Assembly: GCA_020466095.1 (NCBI GenBank)
Contig: CM035806.1
Span: forward strand, 135,579,481-135,643,480
Length of the DNA stretch: 64,000 bases
Source: Chlorops oryzae
Lineage: Eukaryota > Arthropoda > Insecta > Diptera > Chloropidae
Direction of reading: 5' to 3'
A model generated the notes under the pieces. The model was given only the letters and a program-made list of their open reading frames with translations. It did not search any database and was not told the origin of the DNA. The position numbers and the translations under genes are program-made. Positions within the stretch are counted from its first letter, which is position 1. The number at the start of each line of letters is the position of its first letter. Shown here piece by piece: positions 1 to 11,745 of this stretch.

Positions 1-590
1 ATACCCAATAATTTAGAACAAAGTTTTAAAGATTTCTCAATAGTTTTTTTCCGTTTAAATTTTAGGGGGAATTCCTGTTCAAAAAAATTAAGATGATTCC
101 TCGTTGAAATAAGAGCGAATTCTTTTTTATAAAAATAAGAGAGATTGTCCAATGTCGGCGAGTTGAAATCCCCGCTCAAGCGTAGATTTTTCTTTTGTCC
201 AAAAATAGATAATAATATATTTAAGTAGGTTAGGTTAGGTTAGTCTGGTTGGTCAATAAGACCAGGCATAGATCCAGTGGTTCCATAGCCATACCAGTGT
301 GATCCAAAACCGGAAATTCGTAGAGCTAAGTTTGGGTTTGAAAACGCATGATCATCGAATCATGCTAGTCCTCTTCGCGAAGTTGTATAATATGTATTTA
401 AAAAACTTACAGGAATAAAGAGCTTTCAACTAAACTTTTTATAGGAAAAAAATTAATTAAAAATAAAAGTGCCAGTAGAACTCATAGGAATTTTTGAAAG
501 AGCTTTGCAGGATGGAAATTTTACTTTATGGCTGGCAACTTGTTTTCTCCTCCTTCAGTGGAACATTTTTTTTTTTTTTTAATATACTTG
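1..590. other. Intergenic, no gene seen
   Basis: AT-rich sequence without a supported reading frame. A short TTAGG-like run (GTTAGGTTAGGTTAG) sits near 225-245. The same motif recurs in opposite orientation at about 41529-41556. It is probably a shared repeat fragment, because flies lack TTAGG telomeres. Confidence 0.5.
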
Positions 591-599
591 CCTCTTTTA

Positions 600-683
600 A
601 GTCCCTATTTTTCCACACCTTTTTTCGTCTGCGACAGGATTCGAACTTCAGCCTACAGATTGCTTAACGCACACGCCGCGTAC
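600..683 (-). repeat. tRNA-derived SINE remnant
   Basis: Read on the minus strand, this stretch holds GGCGTGTGCG, like the 3' part of a tRNA A-box region, and about 30 bases later GTTCGAATCC, a good match to the pol III B box (GGTTCGANTCC). A related fragment with GGCGTAGTGGTTGGCGTG lies at 26444-26485. The 5' part of the repeat is cut off exactly where the foldback element begins at 684, so the foldback element probably landed in it. It is not a functional tRNA gene: no full cloverleaf is visible. Confidence 0.45.
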
Positions 684-2812
684 TAAAGGGTCTGGCCGGT
701 TGAGCAAAGGCATGCGGCTCCCTGAAAGGCATTATTAAATTTTGTTGATTTTTCGATAGGTGCCATCTAAAAACACTGTGGAGGCCACTTTTTAGATTCT
801 TATTTTCAATAGTCCTTGAGATATCCTTGAAAATCCTTTTTTGGTATGCCTTTTTTCAAAATTAAATATCTCAACACCCAATTGAGATAGAAGGACGAAC
901 TAAAAAGATTATGTTAGATAATAAAACGGAGAAACTAAACAATTTTTTTTAAATTTTTACACAAAAAAAAATTTTTCACAAAATTAAAAAGAAAATTTTA
1001 ACTATTTTTTTCAGTGTTCTCCCAGTTTCGCGCCGCTCTATTAACTTTTTTAAAAAATAGCCCCTAGTGTTTACTTTCATTTGAATGAAAAAAATATTCA
1101 AATCGGACGGCGCAACAGTGTGATATTCAAAAAATTGCAAGTGCACCTATATGCTCCCAGTACTAATATCCAGTACAAATGTGTGCAATATGGTACAAAA
1201 ACACATGTTTTCTTAAATATCTCAAGAAGCTATTCGTCGATTTAAATGTACCTTCTTTTGAATAAAAGTTTAAGCTGAGAGGTATGTTTTTTTAAAATAG
1301 CAAAAAAGTATTACAAAACCCCGAAATACACTGAAAAAATAGCCTAATTTTTGTTTTCTTTTTTGTGCAAAAATTTTTCTCAGTGTAAAATATAAAAAGA
1401 AGTTTTCTGGGTTCTTTGTTTTGTTAACAATGCTTCACTGTTTGTTTCATCTTTCTATCTATATTATTTTTTGAAATATTTAGAAAAATAAACTGCATAT
1501 TTTTATACTTAAGACTTGGCGTATGAGTGATGTGTTTTTGTACCATATTGCACACATTTGTAAAGTAAACACTACAGCAGAAAAGCTATTTTGCCGTTTT
1601 TCACATATACGTCCGTTGTTTGTTGCGAAACTAGGAGTACACGTTGAAATTAAATAGTTTGCAAGAATTTTCTTTGAATTAAAATTTATTGCGAACAATT
1701 TTTTTCGTTTGCTAAAAACTTAAAAAATTTTAGTTTGACAACAGTTCGTTTTATATCTAACATAATCTTTTTCGGTTGTGACAAGTTATTCGTTCTGTTA
1801 TACTGATAAACTTAGGTATTGGAGTAACGAGTTTATGTTTGAATACAAAGCCTTTTACGATTGTGAACAAAGGTATTTTCAAGGATTGTGTCAAAGTACT
1901 ATTGAAAATAGTAATCTAACAGTGTTCCACAGTATCTTTACATGGCACCTATCGAAAAATCAACAACAATTTAATAATGCACTGATTTCAGTGGACGCCG
2001 GCCAGTACTTTCATAGCATATCAATTGAATTTTTAGATATTCAGAGATTACATTCATAAATCAATCTCCTTCCTGCAAACCTTATGTTTAATATAGCCGA
2101 AGTTACGACGATAATGCTTTCTTCTGTAAGAGAATATTTACGTGTATTTTTCATTTTATACAGAATATAATAAAATTTAAAAAAGCATTTCGACTAATTT
2201 ACGAAAAATTCGGTTCGTAGTTATCGCTTGAAAGCAAACGAAAACTTTGAATTCCTATTCGTTCAAAGTAACGTAGGCTTTGTTCTGTAGTGCTTTTGAA
2301 GCAAACGAAAAGCTCCTTTGAAGCAAAAATAACAGCAAACGAAAAACTCGTTTTAATTAAAGGAGAACTTTTCGGTTGTAGTAAACGAAACTTCGTTCGA
2401 CACTTTTTTCGTTTGGGACAATCAAGTTTTTTTTCTGCGTGTAGGAGCTATTTTTTTTTTTAATTTATAGAGCGGCGCGAAACTAGGAGTACACTGAAAA
2501 AAATAGTTAAAATTTTCTTTTTAATTTTGTCGAAAAATTTTTTTTTGTGTAAAAATTTAAAAAAAATTGTTTAGTTTCTCGTTTTATTATCTAACATAAT
2601 CTTTTTAGTTCGTCCTTCTATCTCAATTGGGTATTGAGATATTTAATTTTGAAAAAAGGCTTACCAAAAAAGGATTTTCAAGGATATCTCAAGGACTATT
2701 GAAAATAAGAATCTAAACAGTGGTCTCCACAGTGTCTTTAGATGGCACCTATCGAAAAATCAACAAAATTTAATAATGCCTTTCAGGGAGCCGCAGTCGG
2801 CCAGACCCTTTA
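684..2812. mobile_element. Foldback-type element with long inverted arms
   Basis: The outer 14 bases TAAAGGGTCTGGCC (684-697) recur inverted at 2799-2812. The arms stay inverted-complementary for several hundred bases: 684 to about 1200 against about 2440-2812. A third, more diverged copy of the right arm lies at about 1520-2010, so the element is one left arm plus two right-type arms around an AT-rich core. No long reading frame codes for a transposase; the short frames at 1480-1698 and 1778-2059 are just arm sequence. It is therefore non-autonomous. I see no convincing target-site duplication (left flank CGCCGCGTAC, right flank TAATATCAAC). Confidence 0.75.
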
Positions 2813-3043
2813 TAATATCAACATTGAAAAATGATTTTGTAAATATGTCATACTTGCATTTTTAAATAGCGATACGATTAAAATGCAAAATTTTTGCGTT
2901 TACAGAATTTTTTTATGTGTCACCGTTACAGAGATATTGCAATTCGAAGTGAATGCATTTCACTATGTATTTTCGAACATTTTGTTTTCGAAATTTTACA
3001 GTTATCGTAGTACACCTCGAAATTAAATCCAAAAATTTTGAAA

Positions 3044-3640
3044 ATGAAATTCTCCACAAGCGAGTACGCTGACATGGTGTACTTTTACGGCGCGGCCCAT
3101 GGCAATGCAGCTGCAGCAAAACGCCTGTATATGGCGGCGTTACCAGGTAGGCGTATTCCCCACGAAAGGGTCTTTTCAGCAACTTAGTCGTCTAAGGGAA
3201 ACTGGACGCCTAGACTTATCCGACCAAGAGGTTTAAATGAATACAACGAGCATGAAGTCCTGAAGCTGTAAGGGAAAACCGTACTACAAGCGTAAGAGAG
3301 ATTGCCCAGCGGACCCTAATCTCAAAATCACAAGTTCACCGCATTCTCAAAGCTCACTCCTTGCACCCTTACCACTACACACCCGTGCAAGCACTGCAAG
3401 ATGGGGACTACGAGCGTCGAATCGAATTTTGCAGAGTAATGCTGGAAAAAGATGAGCTAAGGGCCAATTTTTTAAAATGTATTTTGTGGACCGACGAATC
3501 AACCTTCAATCGTGATGGAATAACAAACATTCACAATCTTCATTGGTATGCACGTGAGAATCCGCGTGTAAAAATTCAAAAAAACCATCAACACAAATTT
3601 AGTGTCAATGTATGGGCGGGCGTAATTGGTAAGCTTAGAA
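3044..3640 (+). pseudogene. Decayed DUF4817/DDE transposase of the Tc1-mariner superfamily
   Basis: From the ATG at 3044 a frame encodes a helix-turn-helix start (EYADMVYFYGAAHGNAAAA, then a PGRR-IPHERVF segment) of the DUF4817 type found at the N-terminus of many insect transposases. It stops at 3187. A one-base shift restores a Q-LSRLRETGR segment. A further frame at 3361-3762 gives a DDE-like core with ILWTDESTF (first catalytic Asp) followed by a WYARENP segment and VNVWAGV. The similarity ends near 3630. The second Asp and final Glu are not recognisable, though a possible C-terminal scrap (ED-LKNVTRCVIEEK) lies at about 4008-4050. Frameshifts and missing catalytic residues make it dead. 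Confidence 0.7.
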
Positions 3641-4260
3641 ATGTACATATATGTATATGTGCCTATGATATCAATGTAATTGCAATTTTCTTCGATTTTA
3701 TAAAAAATATATCTGCCAGGATAAACTCTGGCACGCCTAGCCCATATTGCAACTATGCTTAAATATTATTGATTCATATTCGAAATTTCGAAGTGCAGTT
3801 TTACTGTCACCGGGTCCCTGTCTACATAGAGTCTTATCATTGGATCTAGGTATACCTAATTGTCATATTACGAGGCACTCTTTTGTTAAAAATTCCGAGC
3901 ACTCTATAATCCGACAAATTCGATAGGTCAACACTGCCCTGCAAAACGTTTGTCGGATTATCGGAGGTTAAAAATCCCTATAGGTCAAATTGTTTTCATG
4001 CATTTGAAGACCTCAAAAATGTGACTCGCTGTGTTATTGAAGAAAAGACGATTTCTCTTCAGAATGGCCATAAAAATGCCGGTAATCGGGTGGACCTGTA
4101 ACACCGTCTTGCGTGGAATTGCCCTTTTAGAAAATGCAAAATCAAAACGTATGTCCTAATTCTTAAAAATATTTCACGCCAAATAAGATCAGCACTAAGT
4201 ATTTATTAACATACCCCAATTAAAGGCTTTTTATACATCAAACTAACGCATGCAAGAAGC
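3641..4260. other. Cubilin intron or transposon debris
   Basis: No gene exon recognised. A short stretch with inverted CCGACAAA/TTTGTCGG motifs around 3910-3965 may be a MITE remnant. The 4005-4100 stretch may be the C-terminal scrap of the transposase to its left. The region lies downstream (minus strand) of the cubilin first exon and is most simply its first intron. Confidence 0.4.
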
Positions 4261-4324
4261 TTAACGCCCCTCAAAAAAAAAAAAAAAATAATAATAAAAA
4301 TTGAATTTTTCTTTCGGAACTCAC

Positions 4325-4909
4325 CGACCAGCCGGCTGGGCATTCGCAATGGAAATTTTTGAAACCATCAAAGCAAGTTCCGCCATTTTGACAGGGATTT
4401 TTTAGATTCACACATTCATTGATTTGCAATTGAAGCTGCAGATCTGTGATACGAGCACTGGCCCGTCGCGTTTGGGCTTGCAGTCTCTGAAATCGATTGA
4501 CCTTCGCTGCTCCGAAAGTCCGATTCTGTATTACGTTCAAGCGTCTCCCGAAACGGATTTGGTCGCGCTTTATGCTTAAAACCTGAGCCGCAAGGCTCTC
4601 CAGGGTCGGAAGTTCGGTGGGTGCATTTTTGGTGCCATCGCCAGCAGCCGGACGTTTACTTCTGGTTGCGAGCAATGGACGAATCACATCCAGCAAACTT
4701 TCATCACCGAAATATATATCGGAATCGTGCGCGAGACGTAGGGTTATATTCTTTCTATAGGCGGCTTCAATGACAAGCGCTTCTTTGTCGACGCGAATTT
4801 TCGGTTGGCGTTCGAGCTCAACACAATCCACGCTGACGAAAAAAATCGATGCGATTAGTAAAGAAATTGCAGAATGCCTTCCGCTCCACAACAGTGCGGC
4901 ACTCGTCAT
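4325..4909 (-). CDS. Cubilin homologue, first coding exon (partial)
   Basis: Encodes 195 residues from the ATG at 4909 to a clean donor (TCG then GTGAGT) at 4325/4324, phase 0. Residues about 10-30 form a hydrophobic signal peptide. Next comes a mixed strand/helix region (QPKIRVDKEALVIEAAYR onward), then a heptad-like helical stretch (about 130-163) and the start of an EGF domain with ECVNLKNPCQNGGTC and CECPAGW spacing. This order (signal peptide, short beta/coiled-coil trimerisation region, EGF repeats) is the N-terminus of cubilin, the endocytic CUB-domain receptor that works with amnionless in protein reabsorption; in flies it acts in nephrocytes. The CUB domains must lie left of the window or in exons I cannot see, so the first intron is more than 4 kb or the gene is broken. 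No frame damage is visible. Which fly cubilin paralogue it is cannot be told from this exon. Confidence 0.8.
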
Positions 4910-5191
4910 TGTCTCATCGCCTTCTCATTACGTATTATAAAACACACAAAATTCAAATTCAAAAAAGAATTTTCCAATTTATTTCCGCTGACTCGCGTTA
5001 ATCTCTACGCACTGATCGTTTGAATGATTGAAACTGTTGCATTCTCTTTCGATATGTATTGTTTATATAGGCAAAGGGGCGTTTACTTTGTAAAATCTTT
5101 CATTTAACAACTTTCGCATATCACATTAGGGAACGCTGCAGATGCTCGATCATATTCATTCAGTTCGAAAGAACAAGAGCAAAAAAAAAAA

Positions 5192-5560
5192 CAAGTTAGG
5201 TTGTTATAATCGGGCGAACCTAACAATACAATTCCCGACACAGATAAACAGTTAGCTATATGTACCTTTTAATCGGAATTTTTTAGAACAATTTTTGTGA
5301 TTTCCATAACAGATCCCAGTACTGAAGGTATCTCCGAAAATGGTCCGATCGAGTCCATTCTCGAACTTGATATTACTCATGTCAACTCATGATAAGAAAA
5401 CGATACCCAGACAAACGGACATGGCTAAATCGAATCCCCTCGTGACGCTGATCATTTTCAAATACTTACATTTTGTATGGCCTATTTTGAATGGTTTTTG
5501 GGTGTTACACACGTACGCATAAATGTAATATACCCTCGACACAGAATGTGTCGGTTGTAA
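5192..5560 (-). mobile_element. INE-1/DINE-1-like repeat, shortened copy
   Basis: One end is CAAGTTAGGTTGTTATA. The other is ATACCCTCGACACAG-AATGTGTCGG, a hairpin-forming terminus. Between them lie the motifs CAGACAAACGGACATGGC and GTGACGCTGATCATTT. The same ends and order recur at 9389-11345, 28064-29018 and 52918-53787. TATACCC hairpin termini plus GTCCGTCTGTC-type internal sequence resemble the fly INE-1/DINE-1 (Helentron-related) family. This copy lacks the central 500 bases. Confidence 0.65.
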
Positions 5561-6321
5561 AAATTACTGTTAAGCCGGTGCTAAACACGAGCGAAGTTGA
5601 GATGTTGCCTCCATGAAGGATGGCTTCCGCCATCATTTCAAGTAAACGTTTTCACACCCCGCAGGAAGGAGCGCCAACTAAAGCACTGTGGGGCATAAAA
5701 TTCTGAAAATTCAGTTGGAATTTATAAAATATGTGCAACAATTTCGATAGATTATATCACGGTTCAGGTTCCGATAAAGGGGGTGGCAGCAAGCCGGGCG
5801 AATGCCCAAAGCTGCATTGTGAGGACTGGCATTTTCACATAGCGAAAACAGTACCCCAACGTTGTTTTTTCCCAGAGCGTGAAAAAGTCTGGGTCGGGCC
5901 CTTTCGGGCTCGGCGCGACCTCTCCGAGACGCCCTAAATTCTATTCTAAACTATATTAGGTCCTGTGGTTCCCCCTTTTCAGATCCGGCGCCCTGGACGG
6001 GCATACAAACGAGCTTATTACAAAAAACAAAAATCATTTCTTAAATCTTTAAATCGTAATTCGCTGGACTCGCGATAATTGGAAGTAGTTAAACCGGCCG
6101 TTTTTGAGAAATCGAATTTGTTCGACTTATCAATTGTTTATTTTTATTGCTTCAAAACACGATAGGCGGCGATAGGGTTCTACGCATAAATTGCAACTCT
6201 TTTTTTTTTGTTTTCATAAGACAAAAAAGTTCGATCACTGAATATGTTTTTGTTTGGAATTTATGGCGTGTTCTTACTTTAGCCGAAAATACGAGTAAAT
6301 TTTTTAAACTTCTTTGGATTG
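5561..6321. other. Intergenic, unassigned
   Basis: No gene recognised. A GC-richer stretch at about 5760-6000 gives a 68-residue frame with no recognisable family or flanking splice sites. I do not call it. Confidence 0.4.
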
Positions 6322-6584
6322 ATTGCAAAATGCTGCCTACAGAAGCGATGAAACGTAACACATTTTGTAGGCCGTAGGCGGTAATGCATACGACCTCATA
6401 TACCATCCTAGTATACTTTTGTTCGAGCGTGGCCGTTTTGTAGAGCGAACGCCTACCACCACCACGTAAAGTAACCTATTGATAGGCAGTTCGCCCACAA
6501 TCTCGTATACTTTTTCGCTATTAATAGGCAGGTCACTTACAGTCTCGTATACTTTGTAGGCGGTAGACACTGTTGGCCTTTGGG
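6322..6584. mobile_element. MITE, family with CCCAGCGGC ends (copy 1)
   Basis: Begins near GCAAAATGCTGCCTACAG and ends CACTGTTGGCC-TTTGGG. It carries two to three copies of an internal CTCGTATACTTT motif. Other copies: 21863-22174, 27161-27473, 62121-62343, and a 49-base end fragment at 40450-40498. The best-preserved ends read CAGCGGC...AAATGCTGCC and GGCCGCTGGG. No coding capacity. Confidence 0.75.
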
Positions 6585-7432
6585 CATCTACAGGCTGCTC
6601 ACTTTACCATAACTATTTTCCATTTGTTTAAACAAGCTCTTTAACTTGTTGCTGCTGGTTGTAGTTAGTTCCCTTTCGGTAGGCTCTCTCCGAAAACCAT
6701 TTGTGCTACACCAATTTTAATTGAAAAATATTACCGAAAAACAATTAAAACCAGCCTCGTTCTCCTGGCAGCAGCATAAATTTGTAGGTACTCTTGGTAT
6801 TTATACACAATGAACGGCGCAATAACAAGGAAACAAACCGCTCCTCTAACTTCGGCATCGTGCTTCATGGGGGGGGGGGAAGAAAAAACGAACTCACCAA
6901 CGAGGACGTCAAGGACAGAGTGTATTCTACGCCCGCGCCCTTAGCATAAAATGGGTCTACGTTGTGGTTTCAATTTCTGCGCGGCACTTAAAAAAATCTA
7001 TTTTGGGCTCTCAACATAAGACTCCTGGCAACGGGTGTTAACGACAAAATTTATCGATTTAATTTCCATCAAACATATACAATCGTGAACATGCGAAGAC
7101 GTTAGCATAATCCGATGGCCTTATTCGCAAGCTGAGTTTATTCTGCAATACTGTCATAGCGAATTGTCGAAATCGAACACACAAGCGGATCATCATTTTT
7201 TCATAACTACTTATCTCGCAAGGGTTGTTGAAAAATGATTTAAATATCATTTTATAATTAATAATCATAAGGAATCTTTCTTCTTTTTGCTCTTGACTTT
7301 TTTTTTATAGGGATTTCTCTAGAAACGCGATATTTTAATTGCCATATTTGGAATATATTTCGAAATATATTTAAAGAAGTATCAGAATTTGTTCGGCTTT
7401 CTGAAAAAAACAAAAACAAAAAAAAAAAAAAA
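6585..7432. other. Upstream region of the tektin gene
   Basis: AT-rich non-coding sequence with no recognised repeat or gene. It includes a nine-base G run near 6870 and A/T homopolymers. It presumably contains the tektin promoter, but I cannot point to a core element. Confidence 0.4.
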
Positions 7433-9024
<1,592 letters not shown>

Positions 9025-9388
9025 ACGATTATCACTATGTGCGATGGATACGTAGTGCATTCAAATCTCAATACTGCACAGCTGAATGTCTAAGCGTATA
9101 TTAGAATCAGTTTTATAAATTCACACATATATTCATATTGTTCGCTACTTGCATGGAGAATTGAAATTGTTTTATTAAACGAAATTTTCATTGCATTTTA
9201 AATACACCTTTTTTTTTTTGAAACGATCTTTTATCGTTAAGTCAGCTTGGAACCGTTAAATTAGATTAACTTTGTTGAGGGTTCATACGATGTTTTAGTG
9301 AACGATTAAATCAGAAATCAATGGTTAGTTCTATCTTTTGAGATGGAGACGATTCAATATATTTGTAGGTACCTACGATTTACCCGTT
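9025..9388. other. Tektin 3' flank
   Basis: Non-coding. No canonical AATAAA close to the stop; ATTAAA-like AT-rich sequence occurs near 9175-9205. Nothing else recognised. Confidence 0.4.
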
Positions 9389-9483
9389 TTATACCCGACA
9401 CACTCTGTGTCGAGGGTATATTGCGTTTGTGTGGTTGTGTCTAACACCCAGAACCAGTCGAGATATACCATACAAAATATATA

Positions 9484-10715
9484 ACAGGTTGGCTGATAAG
9501 TCCCCGGTCTGACACATAGATGGCGTCGCTAGTATTAAATGCATATTAGTTTTATATAGTGGCAACCTTCAAATGATTCGTGTCAAAATTTGACGTCTGT
9601 AAGTCAATTAGTTTGTGAGATAGAGCGTCTTTTGTGAAGCAACTTTTGTTATTGTGAAAAAAATTGAAAAAAAGGAATTTCGTGTTTTGATAAAATACTG
9701 TTTTCTGAAGGGAAAAAATACAGTGGAAGCAAAAACTTGGCTTGATAATGAGTTTCCGGACTCTGCCCCAGAAAAGTCAACAATAATTGATTGGTATGCA
9801 AAATTCAAGCGTGGTGAAATGAGCACGGAGGACGGTGAACGCAGTGGAGCCCGTAAAAATGAAGTTGATCGAGATAGCAGAGGCCTTAAAGATATCAAAG
9901 GAACGTGTTGGTCATATCATTCATCAATATTTGGATATGAAAAAGCTCTGTGCAAAATGGGTGCCGCGCGAGCTCACATTTGACCAAAACAAAACGTGTT
10001 GATGATTCTGAGTGGTGTTTGCAGCTGTTAACTCGCAATACACCCGAGTTTTTGCGTCGATATGTGACAATGGATGAAACATGGCTCTATCACTACACTC
10101 CTGACTCCAATCGACAGTCGGCTGAGTGGACAGCGATCGGTGAACCGTCTCCGAAGCGTGGAAAGACTCAAAAGTCCGCTGGCAAAGTAATGGCCTCTGT
10201 TTTTTGGGATGGGCATGGAATAATTTTTATCGATTATCTTGAGAAGGGAAAAACCATCAACAGTGACTATTATATGTCGTTATTGGAGCGTTTGAAGGTC
10301 GAAATCGCGGCAAAACGGCCCCATATGAAGAAGAAAAAAGTGTTGTTCCACCAAGACAACGCACCGTGCCACAAGTCATTGAGAACGATGGCAAAAATTC
10401 ATGAATTAGGCTTCGAATTGCTTCCCCACCCACCGTATTCTCCAGATCTGGCCCCCAGCGACTTTTTCTTTTTCTCAGACCTCAAAAGGATGCTCGCAGG
10501 GAAAAAATTTGGCTGCAATGAAGAGGTGATCGCCGAAACTGAGGCCTATTTTGAGGCAAAACCGAAGGAGTACTACCAAAATGGTATCAAAAAATTGGAA
10601 GGTCGTTATAATCGTTGTATCGCTCTTGAAGGGAACTATGTTGAATAATAAAAACGAATTTTGACAAAAAAATGTGTTTTTCTTTGTTAGACCGGGGACT
10701 TATCAGCCAACCTGT
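9484..10715 (+). mobile_element. Mariner transposon, TA-flanked
   Basis: The terminal inverted repeats ACAGGTTGGCTGATAAGTCC (from 9484) and the matching complement ending at 10715 are near-perfect. A TA duplication flanks both sides (9482-9483 and 10716-10717). At 1,232 bp it is close to the usual mariner length of about 1.3 kb. The transposase inside is frameshifted, so the copy is non-autonomous. Its ends could in principle still be recognised by a transposase supplied from another copy. Confidence 0.93.
9654..10648 (+). pseudogene. Mariner transposase, internal deletion and frameshift
   Basis: The N-terminal half (9654 to about 9840) encodes the mariner helix-turn-helix region (FRVLIKYCFLKGKNTVEA...STEDGERSG). 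The frame is then lost at a small internal deletion. Codons for a segment like MKLIEIAEALKISKERVGH are still readable in another frame at about 9857-9910. The catalytic domain is open from about 9950 to 10648 with TMDETWLYHY, HQDNAPCHKS and YSPDLAPSDFF, giving the DD34D triad. The expected ATG is also altered: the frame begins at GTG AAA. The product would be inactive. Confidence 0.9.
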
Positions 10716-11371
10716 TATGTATATAGAAATAATCGACGTCACCAGGAGAATCGATTAGGACATATCCATCCGTCTGTCTGTCCGTCTATCTGTATACAGT
10801 TATCTTATCGAAGAAGTTGACCTATCTTGACGAAATTCGGGATGCGTGCTCACGGGGACATGAGTAAGAACAAGTTCGAGAATAGACCCGATCGCACCAT
10901 TTTTAGGGGTACCTCCGGTACTAGGGTCTGTTACGAAAATCACAAAAACTACTCTAAAACCAGAGTTTTTCAAGATATTTTGATGAATTTTGGTATTTGG
11001 ACACATTTAAAGGCAAGTAATATGATTTTAAAAATTGTAAAAGTGGGCGTGCCAGAAGGGCGTTTTTCGAAAATTTTCTCCTACACCCGAAATTCAAATG
11101 GGACTTGAACGAAATTTGGCGCTTATGCTGCCTTTGTAGCCATAAACAGCCACCTTGATCGGTCCATTATTAAGGGTACCTCCAGTACTAGGGTCTGTCA
11201 CAAAAATGCCAAAACTTCCTCAAAATCTGACTTTTTCGAAATATTTCAATGAAGCTTAGAATTTGAGCGTATATTTAAGCTTCCGATTAGAATTCAAAAA
11301 AATTGGGAAATTGGGCGTGGCAAAGGGGCGGTTTTCACAAAGAAATTTAACAAAAATTGGTATATGGGGCC

Positions 11372-11490
11372 CCTTAATCGTTCACTACGATCACACCTGC
11401 CAGCATCAGAGTCTAAAAATTGCGTTCACACTATCGGCGCATTGATTACGGCACAAATCGGCGCATTGCGCAGACAGTGGAATCCCGGCT
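11372..11490. mobile_element. MITE fragment with GATCCCACTGTCTGCGC ends
   Basis: Right-hand part of a palindromic repeat, ending GCGCATTGCGCAGACAGTGG near 11480. A full copy with both ends lies at 22407-22647. Shared inner sequence includes GATCACAC-TGTCAGCAT-like and AATTGCGTTCA motifs. No coding. Confidence 0.6.
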
Positions 11491-11745
11491 TTAAGTCAGA
11501 GCACAAAAATTTGAGTTGAAGTTCTTACATATGTACATATATTAAAATTTTTTTATGGGCATTCGATTTCTAGAGCATGCCTGTATGATTTATTATTTAG
11601 TATTGAAAAAAATCTTTACTCTCGCGAAGCATAAAACGGTAATTGGATTGAAGGTAGAATTTTTAATAATTAATTGTAAATAAGCAAATATACAGATGTA
11701 GAAAAAAGTTTGTAAAAAAAAAAATTGTTGTAGAACGAAAAACTG

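Larger units (their letters stand above)
9389..11345 (+). mobile_element. INE-1/DINE-1-like repeat interrupted by mariner
   Basis: Starts with TTATACCCGACACACTCTG followed by TGTCGAGGGTATA, a terminal hairpin, then GTGTGGTTGTGTCTAACACC. It resumes after the mariner at 10716 with ACCAGGAGAATCGATTAGG and CCATCCGTCTGTCTGTCC. Repeated AAGTGGGCGTGCC-type motifs near 11040 and 11310 match the copies at 28064-29018 and 52918-53787. The far end is lost or merged into the MITE fragment at 11372. It is non-coding and is likely an old, non-autonomous Helentron-related copy that predates the mariner insertion. Confidence 0.7.

Noticed and set aside
225..245. Telomere-like TTAGG run
   Set aside because: Too short, recurs inverted at about 41529, and higher flies lack TTAGG telomeres; more likely part of a dispersed repeat.
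1480..2059. Frames of 72 and 93 codons
   Set aside because: They fall in the arms of the foldback element and have no protein similarity I can recognise.
3361..3762. Start of an independent gene at 3361
   Set aside because: It is the continuation of the decayed DUF4817 transposase that begins at 3044, separated by stops and a frameshift.
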